Assembly (NCBI GenBank): GCA_937927335.1
Contig: CALBDU010000051.1
Span: forward strand, 1-53,416
Length of the DNA: 53,416 nt
Source of the DNA: an uncultured Clostridium sp.
Lineage (GTDB): Bacteria > Bacillota > Clostridia > Clostridiales > Clostridiaceae
Reading direction: 5' to 3'
Shown: positions 8,060-16,119 of the stretch, piece after piece
Layout of the letters: every line of letters starts with the position of its first letter
Numbering within the stretch: position 1 is the first letter of the stretch
Program-made: the position numbers and the translations under genes
The notes under the pieces: model-generated
Told to the model about the DNA's origin: nothing
What the model saw: the letters and a program-made list of their open reading frames with translations, nothing else
Database searches by the model: none

Positions 8060-8105
8060 AAAAAGAAGTAAGAACAGCCACCCTGTTCTTACTTCTTTTT
8101 TATTG
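8060..8105. terminator. Bidirectional terminator between the hydrolase and sbcC
   Basis: A 17-pair stem (AAAAGAAGTAAGAACAG, 8061-8077, with its complement at 8083-8099) flanked by an A-run on the left and T-run on the right, so it works in both directions. It ends at the sbcC stop. Confidence 0.85.
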
Positions 8106-11100
8106 TCAAACGTTAAAAGCCGTTGTACTTCCTTCTTTGCTTGGGATTATCTCCAGCCTTGCATCTATCCGCTCCTTAAGCTCAGGTACGTGGGATATGA
8201 TGCCCACCAGCCTTCCAGTGCTCTGAAGCTCTATGAGAGTTAGAATTGCATTGTCCAGTGATTCCGGATCCAGAGTTCCAAAGCCCTCGTCGATAAACAT
8301 GGTATCCATGCTTATGCCCCCGGCATAGGACTGTACCACATCTGCCAGCCCCAGGGCCAGGGACAGGGAAGCCTTGAAGCTTTCTCCCCCGGACAAAGTT
8401 TTTATGTGCCTTGTGCGCCCGGTGTAATTGTCCAAAACCTCTATCTCCAGTCCACTCTGGCCGCCGCCCTTGCCCTTTTCCTTCATCCTTCCCATCTCGT
8501 ACCTGCTGCCTGTCATCTTTGTAAATCTCAGGTTTGCAGCATGAATTATGTCATCGAAGAATGCAGCCAGCACATACCTCTCAAAGGATATCCTTTCCGA
8601 ATTCCTGCCATTGGCTATATTGGAAAGGTCCCCTACAGCCTTGTATTCCTCTTCGGCTTTAAGCATATCCCGTTTTAAGATAGCCATGCTCTCAAATATT
8701 TTTTCATTGTGAGTCCTTCTGGCATATACCCCTGTTTTTTCTTCCTCTATCAGCTTTCTATGGACCTTGATTCCCTCCAGTTCCTCTTCCAAAGCCTTTA
8801 GTTCAACAACCTGCAAACCCTGTATTTCCTGTTGAGCCTTTATTAAACTGTCTGATATGGATTTCAGTCTTTGGTTATATTCATTAATGTCATTTTCAAG
8901 GGTTTCTGCCTGATTTTCCGAAAGCTTGTTTTTATAATAATCCTCAGGAGATTCAAAGCCGCAGTCTCCCACAGCATCCATAAATCTTTCTTTGGATATA
9001 AGGAGTTCAGCTTCAGCCTGCTTCAGGTTGTCTTCTGCTGAAGTCCTTGATGCTATTGCCTTTGCATGCTGAATATTTGCCTCACTGCGCTTGCTTTCAG
9101 CATCTTCCAGCGCCTTTTTCAGTTTACTGTAGCTCTCCTGTGCCTTTACTATTGCAGCTTTAAGCTTATCCTCTGAATCTAAGCTTTCAGGCAGCTCGGC
9201 TTTCAGTACCTCCAAAAGTCCCTGTTCTGCTATAAGTGCAGTATGGATATCCTTGTGCCTTGTATCGGCTTCCTTAAGGGCTTCCTCATCCTCCATGATT
9301 TTCTTGTTAATGTTAGTCTTGTCCTGAACAAGTGCCTTTTCGCTACCTATAAGCTTATCCAGCCTGTTCTTTTCACCCTTAAGCCTTGTAATTTCCTGAT
9401 TAAGGCTTTCTAATAAAGCAATAAGCTCTTTTGTCAGTTGTTCCTTTTCAAATTTCTCAAGCACAGCTCCATAATCCCCATGGACCTCCTGCTTAAGCTT
9501 AATTACCACATCCCTTTGTGCCTTTCCCTGGCCTAAAAGAATGTTCAAATTTTCACTGCTCCTGTTGTATTTATCCTGGGAATCTGTAAAAGCAGCCTTT
9601 GCCTTGTTCAAAGCAGCCTCGTCTGGAACAGATGAAGCTACGTGGGCTGGTGCCGGATGATGAATGGAGCCGCACACCGGGCATGGCTTTCCCTCCTCCA
9701 GGGTGGACGATAATATTCCAGCCTGGCCCTTAAAAAATTCGTCCTGGAGCTTTTCATACATATCCTTGGTCTGATCATATTTGGCCTTTATGGTGTTATG
9801 GGAGACTTGCTCCTTTATAAGCTGATTCCTTATGTCAGTTAATTTATTGTTTTCATCCATGAGCCTTTTAATTTTTTCAGCAGCACTGTTTTTATCCTCC
9901 AGCATTTCGGATATTCTAACATTGGAATCCTTTGCTATGGAAATTTGCTGAAGCTCCTGGTCTATCTTAATTAAAGCAGCCTTCCCTTTATCCAGCTCAG
10001 CCTTTTTATCAGCAACGAGGTTCTCCTGAGCCTTCCATTCTTTATGAAGGGCTGAAACACTATTCTTCTTTTCCTCAAGAGCCTTAACCTTGTCACTTAG
10101 GCCCTGGAGCCTGGTTACTTCCTTAAAGAAGCCTTCCCTCATGGGCTCCTTTTCCTGCTCAGCCTTAAAAAGCTGTTCTGCAGCTTTCCTGGTTTCTTCT
10201 AAAGCCAGAGCTTTTTCTGCTGCCTGCTGAAGCTCATTTTTTCTAGCTTCCAATGCGTTGCTTATATGCTGATAGCTTTCCTCAGCTGCCGATATTGTCA
10301 TTGCTTTTCTTACCCTAAGGAGCCTCTGGACCTTTAGGTCAATTTCCGGCTGACTGATCTCCAGCTTTCTTTTTTCTATTTCTATTAGAGCTTTATTTTC
10401 AAACTTTTTATTTGTGGCTTCTGCCTTTACAATCTCTGTGTTTTTGTCCACTATAGCCTTGTCTGACTTCTGAACCTCCAAGGCCAGCCTTGCTTCCTCA
10501 GCCTTATCCTGCTCTATAAACTCTACTACCCTCAGCTCTACCTCGTCCCGCTTCAAGGGCTTTGCTGAAACCAGCTCTTTCAGTTCCTCATTTTCCCCCA
10601 GGCTTAAATTGTGAATATTTTCATCCAGCCTGTTGCTATAATCCTTAACTGCATTTTCCAGCTTTTTTGATTTATCATTCAGTGCATCCTGAACTCTTTT
10701 ATAGCCCTCGGTACCAAACAGCTTCTGAAGTATTTCGTCCCTTTCCTTGCTGCTGGCGGTGATGAGCTGTCTGAACTCTCCCTGGGGTATCATCATAATC
10801 TGCCTGAACTGAGCGCAGTTTATCCCCAGAATTTCGGCAATTCTTTCGTTTACAGGATTAACTCCGGAGGCACACATATCCCTCTTTTCATCTGATATTA
10901 ACTCCAGATAGGCCTCAGGCTTCTGCTCCGTGAACCCGTCACCCTTGGCCTTCCTTTTCAGCTGCTTGGGAATCCTTTTGATATAGTACCTTTTCCCCTT
11001 AAGCTCAAACTCCAGCTCCACGGAAGTGATAAGGTCTTCTGACGCGAAGTGGCTTCTCAGGCTTTCCCCGTCCCTTTCATCGCTGCTGGCACTGCCAAAC

Positions 11101-11255
11101 ACAGCATAGCTTATGCCATCAAATATAGTAGTTTTTCCTGCCCCAGTAGGGCCTGTTATAAGAAATATATTTTTATCCTTCAGCTTAGCAAAATCAATAA
11201 CTTCTTCTCCTGCATAAGGACCAAAGGCTGTCATGGTAAGCTTAACCGGTCTCAT
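8106..11255 (-). CDS. sbcC: SbcC, nuclease complex ATPase subunit
   Basis: A 1049-residue SMC/Rad50-like ATPase that, with SbcD, trims hairpin and protein-blocked DNA ends. Walker A is at residues 35-42 (GPTGAGKT); two very long coiled coils flank a zinc hook (CPVCGSIHHP, about residue 500); the signature is LSGGESFKASL and Walker B is MFIDEGFGTLD near the C-terminus. Length is typical. The ATG at 11255 has GAGGGG 10 bases upstream and follows the sbcD stop by one base; an in-frame ATG 24 bases earlier lies inside sbcD without a ribosome site. It is translationally coupled to sbcD. Confidence 0.95.
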   Translation of the reverse strand: MRPVKLTMTAFGPYAGEEVIDFAKLKDKNIFLITGPTGAGKTTIFDGISYAVFGSASSDERDGESLRSHFASEDLITSVELEFELKGKRYYIKRIPKQLKRKAKGDGFTEQKPEAYLELISDEKRDMCASGVNPVNERIAEILGINCAQFRQIMMIPQGEFRQLITASSKERDEILQKLFGTEGYKRVQDALNDKSKKLENAVKDYSNRLDENIHNLSLGENEELKELVSAKPLKRDEVELRVVEFIEQDKAEEARLALEVQKSDKAIVDKNTEIVKAEATNKKFENKALIEIEKRKLEISQPEIDLKVQRLLRVRKAMTISAAEESYQHISNALEARKNELQQAAEKALALEETRKAAEQLFKAEQEKEPMREGFFKEVTRLQGLSDKVKALEEKKNSVSALHKEWKAQENLVADKKAELDKGKAALIKIDQELQQISIAKDSNVRISEMLEDKNSAAEKIKRLMDENNKLTDIRNQLIKEQVSHNTIKAKYDQTKDMYEKLQDEFFKGQAGILSSTLEEGKPCPVCGSIHHPAPAHVASSVPDEAALNKAKAAFTDSQDKYNRSSENLNILLGQGKAQRDVVIKLKQEVHGDYGAVLEKFEKEQLTKELIALLESLNQEITRLKGEKNRLDKLIGSEKALVQDKTNINKKIMEDEEALKEADTRHKDIHTALIAEQGLLEVLKAELPESLDSEDKLKAAIVKAQESYSKLKKALEDAESKRSEANIQHAKAIASRTSAEDNLKQAEAELLISKERFMDAVGDCGFESPEDYYKNKLSENQAETLENDINEYNQRLKSISDSLIKAQQEIQGLQVVELKALEEELEGIKVHRKLIEEEKTGVYARRTHNEKIFESMAILKRDMLKAEEEYKAVGDLSNIANGRNSERISFERYVLAAFFDDIIHAANLRFTKMTGSRYEMGRMKEKGKGGGQSGLEIEVLDNYTGRTRHIKTLSGGESFKASLSLALGLADVVQSYAGGISMDTMFIDEGFGTLDPESLDNAILTLIELQSTGRLVGIISHVPELKERIDARLEIIPSKEGSTTAFNV

Positions 11256-11256
11256 C

Positions 11257-12423
11257 CTAACACCCCTCTTCCTTGTCAACCTGCTTTATAACATCTGCAA
11301 CTACCTGTTCCTTTTCACTTGTGAATTCAGTGCCGGATATGCTTTCATAAAAATCCTTGAACAGCTCCAGCTTTGTTTTGGTCTTGTAGCCTGCCCCAGC
11401 TGAGGTCTTTGAAGCCCCGGCAGCCATGTCCCTTCCTTCCCTTACCAGCTCCAGCACATTGGGATAAACCTGGCGAAGCTTAGCTATAGGGTCCATAAGC
11501 TCACCCTCATCTGTAAGGATTGCCTTGATATAATCCTCTGAAGCCGTGCCTTCCTCTGCCGCTGCTGCAATTATGTCCGAAAGCTTTCCCTTGATAATTC
11601 TCATCTCTCTTTTTGGAACAAGAGGTCTTAAAACCACCTCAGGGTCTTTTCCCTTTTCCCCTAAACATATTAGTGCCGCACTCTTGTTCTGCTTAACCTC
11701 AGAAAAAGAATATTTAAGCAGAGAGCCTGCATACCTCATATTATTTCCAGATACCTTCTGGGCTCCATGAAGATGGCCAAGCGCCGTATATTCAAAGCCC
11801 CGAAACATTTCAGCATCCACATACTCGGTTCCCCCAATAGTCAAGGGCCTTTCCGACTCGCTCTCCTCCAAATCACTAAGTCCTCTGATATATCCGTGTC
11901 CTATTATTACATTTCTTTCACTGTTATTTGCGCCTTCTTTGATTTTATCCACAATTACCCTGAAAGCATCGTTGTGGTTATGCACATCCTCAGCCTGAAA
12001 TATGTGTTTAACCTCCATGGGCTCTGCATAAGGCAGCAGATAGAAATTCACCGGTCCGAACTCGTCCTCTAAAACCACCTTTTTTATATCCTGGCTCAAC
12101 TTTCCTTCAATATATAAGCCGTTTTTCTCCAAAAGCCTGCTGCCAAAGGCTAACCTGTCCGCGCTGTCATGATTGCCTGCTATAGCAATAACGGGCACCT
12201 TTTTAATCAGCAGTATCTGGTTTAGAACTCTGTCAAGAAGCTCCACTGCTTCCACCGGCGGCACTGCCCTGTCGTAAATATCTCCTGATATAACAAGCAC
12301 ATCAGGTCGATCCTCGTCTATTATCCTGCAAAGCTGCTCCAGGATATACCCCTGGTCCTCTGTCATATAGACCTGGTTCACTATCTTCCCCAGATGCCAG
12401 TCTCCAGTATGCAGTATCTTCAA
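11257..12423 (-). CDS. sbcD: SbcD, nuclease complex phosphodiesterase subunit
   Basis: A 388-residue Mre11-like metallophosphoesterase, the nuclease partner of SbcC. The five metal-binding motifs are visible: HTGDWHLGK, VISGDIYDRAVPP, IAGNHDSADR, NVIIGHGYI and LGHLHGAQ. The capping domain follows to about residue 320. The start is TTG, supported by AGGAGGTGG 4 bases upstream; its first bases overlap the stop of the MFS gene (TTGA). The last gene pair, sbcD-sbcC, is one unit headed by the transporter, an uncommon leader for this pair. Confidence 0.94.
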   Translation of the reverse strand: MKILHTGDWHLGKIVNQVYMTEDQGYILEQLCRIIDEDRPDVLVISGDIYDRAVPPVEAVELLDRVLNQILLIKKVPVIAIAGNHDSADRLAFGSRLLEKNGLYIEGKLSQDIKKVVLEDEFGPVNFYLLPYAEPMEVKHIFQAEDVHNHNDAFRVIVDKIKEGANNSERNVIIGHGYIRGLSDLEESESERPLTIGGTEYVDAEMFRGFEYTALGHLHGAQKVSGNNMRYAGSLLKYSFSEVKQNKSAALICLGEKGKDPEVVLRPLVPKREMRIIKGKLSDIIAAAAEEGTASEDYIKAILTDEGELMDPIAKLRQVYPNVLELVREGRDMAAGASKTSAGAGYKTKTKLELFKDFYESISGTEFTSEKEQVVADVIKQVDKEEGC

Positions 12424-13601
12424 ACTGCCACCTCCTCACTATCTATAACAATAAATCTCGTGATAATAAAATTCATAACCGCAATAAAAGCACCGGTGAT
12501 AAACACCGCCTGATACCCGAAGGCATTCCAAATAAGGCTCCCTGCAAATGGCACCAGCATGGAAACCGCATGGTCCATGGATATACCCATGGACAGTGTA
12601 GGAGATATGTCTTCTGCTTTTTCCGCTATTTTCTTCACATAAGTTGCTCTGGCCATACCTGCCGCAGTTAAAAGCTGGTCGATGATATAGCAGCCTGCTG
12701 TAATTACAAGAGCTAGACTTGCCACATTCAACGCGGCACCAAGCTTTTCAGCCACAGCATAGCCTATACACACAGCAAAAAGAAATACTGCTTCCGCACC
12801 CAGCACAAATTTTTCTCCACGATCATCAATAAGCCTTCCTACATAAGGCTTGAAAAGCATCCCTGCAAAAGCAGTTATAAAGCCAATAAGAGCGAAGGTG
12901 CTTACACCCTGATGGAAGATTTTAATCAGCACCCAGGGTCCGAAGGTAATAAAAATCTGCTTTCTTGCACCATTTACCACACTTAAAATGTAAAATAGCT
13001 TAAACTCCTTCTTAACAAAAAGTTTTTTTGAACTAGTCTCATGCTTTATAGGCTTCATCTTTATAACCAGCAGGGCAGCTACCAGTGAAGCCAGTCCCCC
13101 GCATACGAAGGCTGCTGTGTAGCTGACCTTAACGAAGTGCAGTATAAGTGCAGTGAGCAGGCTGGTGGCCAGAAATGCCGCCGTATTTATACCGTTGATC
13201 TGCCCCAGCACCTTCCCCATACTCCTCTTATCAGCAAGATGCATGCCTATGCTGTTGGACACAGGCATATAAAGATGAAGTCCCATGCTGTAAATAATAG
13301 TCCATATCATCATTATTCCAAAGGTAGGTGAAAGTAAACCAAGGAACATCATACCCACTGCCGCCAGCATATTTGCCACCACAGCAATCCTTATATCCCC
13401 CAAAAACATCAAAAGCCCGGACACAAAAACCACCAGGAAGCCGGGCAGCTCCCTTGGTATCTCAAGGATAGTTCTCTGGGACACGGTAAGATTATAGGTA
13501 TCACTTAAAAAGTTATTGAAAAATGATGTATCAATACTCTGAGTTACCCCCAAAAATGCACTTGCCGCCAAAAATAGTAAAAGCTGCTTATTATGTTTCA
13601 A
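12420..13601 (-). CDS. Major facilitator superfamily transporter
   Basis: A 393-residue membrane protein with about 12 hydrophobic segments of MFS type. A recognisable inter-helix loop is GRLIDDRGEKFVLG, matching the MFS motif G-x-L-x-D-r-x-G-r/k. The family is broad and the cargo cannot be assigned. I choose the TTG at 13601 because GGGGGGAG lies 5 bases upstream; a TTG 57 bases earlier has no ribosome site. It is the first gene of a unit with sbcDC, which start by overlapping its stop codon. A drug or metabolite exporter is the likeliest class. Confidence 0.82.
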   Translation of the reverse strand: MKHNKQLLLFLAASAFLGVTQSIDTSFFNNFLSDTYNLTVSQRTILEIPRELPGFLVVFVSGLLMFLGDIRIAVVANMLAAVGMMFLGLLSPTFGIMMIWTIIYSMGLHLYMPVSNSIGMHLADKRSMGKVLGQINGINTAAFLATSLLTALILHFVKVSYTAAFVCGGLASLVAALLVIKMKPIKHETSSKKLFVKKEFKLFYILSVVNGARKQIFITFGPWVLIKIFHQGVSTFALIGFITAFAGMLFKPYVGRLIDDRGEKFVLGAEAVFLFAVCIGYAVAEKLGAALNVASLALVITAGCYIIDQLLTAAGMARATYVKKIAEKAEDISPTLSMGISMDHAVSMLVPFAGSLIWNAFGYQAVFITGAFIAVMNFIITRFIVIDSEEVAV

Positions 13602-13729
13602 AGCTCTCCCCCCAAATCGTATTCTGCTAACTTTTATTATATGATTAAATGTAGTCAAAGTCTATTTTTATGCACACAATTGTTATGTGCCGAATAGAAT
13701 AATCTATCAGCATATTATGAGGTGTATAG

Positions 13730-14176
13730 ATGGCATATTCAAATAGAGAATTGTTAGCCAGAATGATAAAGTGCGAAGCTGGCGGCGAGGGTGAAAACGG
13801 CATGAAGGCCGTAGCTACTGTTATTATGAACAGGGTAAGGGTTCCGGACGGAGAATATCACGATGTATGCCAGGGAGATGTTAGAAAGGTAATGTACCAA
13901 AAGGGTCAGTTTGACTGTATGCGTTCCGTCCTTGGAGGTGTTCCAAACCCTCAGACCATCTGGGCAAATCCACCGGAAGCACAGCACTATGCAATTGCGG
14001 ATTGGGCTCTGTCAGGCCACAGACTGTGGGGTATAGGCTCATCACTCTGGTATTTCAACCCATTTAAGCCATCCTGTATTCAATATTTTCCTTACAACAG
14101 AAATGGAGTTTTCCAGGTAAGGGTAACTCAACATTGCTTCTACAATCCTACAGCTAGATATTTCCAAACCACTTAA
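13730..14176 (+). CDS. cwlJ: CwlJ-type spore cortex-lytic hydrolase
   Basis: A 148-residue protein consisting of only the SleB/CwlJ hydrolase domain: LLARMIKCEAGGEGENGMKA with the conserved Glu, VIMNRV, VMYQKGQFDCM and WYFNPFKPSC. It lacks a signal peptide and LysM domains, as CwlJ does, which is deposited in the coat from the mother cell and degrades cortex during germination. RBS GAGGTG precedes the ATG. The next gene, 19 bases on, encodes a GerQ-like coat protein; in Bacillus, GerQ is needed for CwlJ to localise. The pairing strongly supports both names. Confidence 0.88.
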   Translation: MAYSNRELLARMIKCEAGGEGENGMKAVATVIMNRVRVPDGEYHDVCQGDVRKVMYQKGQFDCMRSVLGGVPNPQTIWANPPEAQHYAIADWALSGHRLWGIGSSLWYFNPFKPSCIQYFPYNRNGVFQVRVTQHCFYNPTARYFQTT

Positions 14177-14195
14177 AAATATTCGGGAGGTTATT

Positions 14196-14732
14196 ATGAT
14201 ACCACGATGCTATTACAGTTATGAGGATTTCCCATGTATGCGGCAGGTTCCGCCTAAAAAGCAGCCTATGCAGCAGATGCCTATGAACATGGGGATGCCT
14301 ATGGATATGAATATGCCCATGGATATGAACATGGGAATGCCTATGGAGGGCCAAGGTGGCCAAACCAGCGGTATGCCTGGCGGTCAGACGGGACAGATGC
14401 CTGGTCAAATGGGTCAAATACCTGGCCAAATGGGTCAGACGGGGCAGGTGCCAGGTCAGGAACCAGGGGGCCAATTCCCGGAGAATTTCGTAGAAGCTCC
14501 GGGTTCACCAACTGTATTGGGCCCTGAGTATACCCAGGGGTACTTAAGAACCATAATAGGAAGAAAGGTCAGAGTTGTTTTCCTTATTGGAACCAACACA
14601 ATCCAGGACAGAGTTGGAACTTTAACTGATGTGGGAATCAGCTATATCATTCTTAGAGAAGAGGAAACCAACCTTGATGTATTATGCGACATATACTCCA
14701 TAAAATTTGTGAATATATATCCCAGACAATAA
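14196..14732 (+). CDS. gerQ: GerQ-like spore coat protein
   Basis: A 178-residue coat protein. Residues about 90-178 form the conserved GerQ domain (TQGYLRTIIGRKVRVVFLI, then GVISYIILRE-type strands and LCDIYSIKFVNIY). Residues about 20-88 are low-complexity Met/Gly/Gln/Pro repeats (NMGMPMDMN, then GQMPGQMGQ), similar in nature to the Gln-rich tails that transglutaminase cross-links in Bacillus GerQ. RBS GGGAGG is 7 bases from the ATG. It lies directly after cwlJ and probably recruits it to the spore. Confidence 0.88.
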   Translation: MIPRCYYSYEDFPCMRQVPPKKQPMQQMPMNMGMPMDMNMPMDMNMGMPMEGQGGQTSGMPGGQTGQMPGQMGQIPGQMGQTGQVPGQEPGGQFPENFVEAPGSPTVLGPEYTQGYLRTIIGRKVRVVFLIGTNTIQDRVGTLTDVGISYIILREEETNLDVLCDIYSIKFVNIYPRQ

Positions 14733-14756
14733 CAGGGCCTTCAGGCTCTGTTTTAC
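14731..14756 (+). terminator. gerQ terminator, overlapping the insertion-element end
   Basis: Nine-pair stem AACAGGGCC/GGCTCTGTT with a TTCA loop, followed by TTACTTAA. The second arm and tail share bases with the left end of the mobile element (CTGTTTTA from 14748). Confidence 0.7.
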
Positions 14757-15828
14757 TTAAGTGTGGATTAAATTTCATGCATGATTTCCATAAATATTGG
14801 TAATACTATTATCAAATATACTTGGAGGTTTGTCATGTTTAAGCTTTTTGAACCACCCTTTTCAGCAATTTCAGAGAACGATATTAGTGATGTACTTAAA
14901 ACTGCAGCTATTTCTGTTAATCACAGCTGTCCCAGATGCCACAATAATATTATTTTAAAAAACGGCAGAACTAAACTTGGCAGACAGCGTTATATCTGCA
15001 GGAGCTGCGGTAAAAGTTTTTCTCAAACCACTGGCACTGCTTTTATGTATAGCAAAAAACCTTTGGAAACCTGGGTAAAATATGTGGATTGCCTAAACAA
15101 AAACCTAACTATTAGAGAAACCGCATCACTTCTAAATATCAGTATTGCCACCAGTTTTTTTTGGAGACATAAAATACTCAGTGTTATTACTTCATTATAT
15201 AAACCCAATAAGCTCTCCAAAAACATAGAAATAAATGAATTGCGGCTGACTGAAAATTTTAAAGGTAACCGATCCGTGAAGCCTGAAATTATTAATAATC
15301 GCAGAAATTACGTCATGGTGCTCAGCTGCATGGATACTGACAATAACAGACTTCTTAGAACATCTGTTATGAATAGGATAGGAAGGCTTGATAGAAATGC
15401 TCTAGACCAATTTCTTGCCCCCTCAATTGATAATGGGAAAATTATTATAGTGCCGAGAAATGATAAATATGTTAATTTTGCAAAGTTTCACAATATGAAA
15501 ATATGTATGGTAGGGAGCTACAGCTACCGTATTGCCGGCCTTAATGCCAAAAGGGCTGATGAGCAGTCGGTAAAATTCAAGAAGTTTCTTCACCAGTTTG
15601 CAGGTGTGGCAAGCAAATACCTTAGCTATTATATCCATTGGTTCATATTAAATATAAATAGAAGTAAGATCAAGCTTCATGAATTATTTAGCAGCCTTAC
15701 CTTAGGAAAAAGGCAGCTACGAGTATACGAATTTTGCAAGGTGCAGTTTGATGGCAGTCTTGTACATATTTAATATTTAATATTTTATATTTGTATCTTA
15801 TATCTGTATCCACACTTTATTAAAACAG
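14748..15828 (+). mobile_element. IS1595-like element with 22-base terminal inverted repeats
   Basis: A 1,081-base segment with ends CTGTTTTACTTAAGTGTGGA (left) and, read inward from the right, CTGTTTTAATAAAGTGTGGA: 18 of the first 20 bases agree. It contains one gene, an IS1595-like transposase. I see no 8-base target duplication at the ends. The same terminal sequence occurs at seven further places in the window. The transposase seems catalytically dead, so this copy is probably immobile on its own. Confidence 0.75.
14835..15773 (+). CDS. IS1595-family transposase homologue, catalytic residues lost
   Basis: A 312-residue protein. Residues about 30-62 are a zinc ribbon (CPRCHNN and CRSCGKSF); a helix-turn-helix follows (ETASLLNISIATSFFWRHKIL), then an IS1595/ISXO2-type RNase H-fold region. 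Where relatives read VDETY..SFKGN, this reads INELRLTENFKGN (Asp to Asn); where they read CTDSHKSY, this reads VPRNDKYVNFA (no aligned Asp); the C-terminal FHGVATKYL-like block is kept as FAGVASKYLSYYIHWF. The frame is open and full-length. ATG chosen for GGAGGT 6 bases upstream. It may be an inactive or repurposed transposase. Alignment is from memory of the family. Confidence 0.78.
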   Translation: MFKLFEPPFSAISENDISDVLKTAAISVNHSCPRCHNNIILKNGRTKLGRQRYICRSCGKSFSQTTGTAFMYSKKPLETWVKYVDCLNKNLTIRETASLLNISIATSFFWRHKILSVITSLYKPNKLSKNIEINELRLTENFKGNRSVKPEIINNRRNYVMVLSCMDTDNNRLLRTSVMNRIGRLDRNALDQFLAPSIDNGKIIIVPRNDKYVNFAKFHNMKICMVGSYSYRIAGLNAKRADEQSVKFKKFLHQFAGVASKYLSYYIHWFILNINRSKIKLHELFSSLTLGKRQLRVYEFCKVQFDGSLVHI

Positions 15829-16084
15829 TCCCCTGTATACCTGAACAGCATATATAAATATCCCGTAACTAACAATATTGATTGGTAATATTAAAGTTGT
15901 CCACATTTAAATTGAAATCCATCCACATTTAATTATAATAGCTCCAGCTCCTGCAAACCATAGTATCCCCTACTACCCCAAATTATCCCATAACCCCCTA
16001 TTTCACCTCTACTACCCGTCCTTACCTTCCATCACTATCAACCTTCCATCACTCCAACCCTCTTTAAAATAATAAATAAAGCCA
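15829..16084. other. Intergenic region with decayed repeat copies
   Basis: No coding sequence seen. GTTGTCCACATTTAA (about 15898) and ATCCACATTTAATTATAATA (from about 15920) resemble degenerate terminal repeats of the adjacent element. After that comes a C-rich, G-poor run (CCCCTACTACCCC and similar) of unknown meaning. Confidence 0.45.
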
Positions 16085-16113
16085 AAATAAACAAAGCCGA
16101 CCCAAGGGCCGGC
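16085..16113 (-). terminator. Terminator of the DHA2-type transporter gene
   Basis: Minus-strand stem GCCGGCCC/GGGTCGGC with a 2-base loop, followed by TTTGTTTATTTTGG. It starts 7 bases past the stop codon. Confidence 0.8.
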
Positions 16114-16119
16114 CAGCAA

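Noticed and set aside
14154..14474. A His-rich minus-strand frame
   Set aside because: It is the complement of the Met/Gly/Gln repeats of gerQ and has no ribosome site or homology-like pattern.
14740..15836. Target-site duplication around the IS1595-like element
   Set aside because: The 8 bases on the left (TTCAGGCT) and right (TCCCCTGT) do not match; no shorter direct repeat was convincing.
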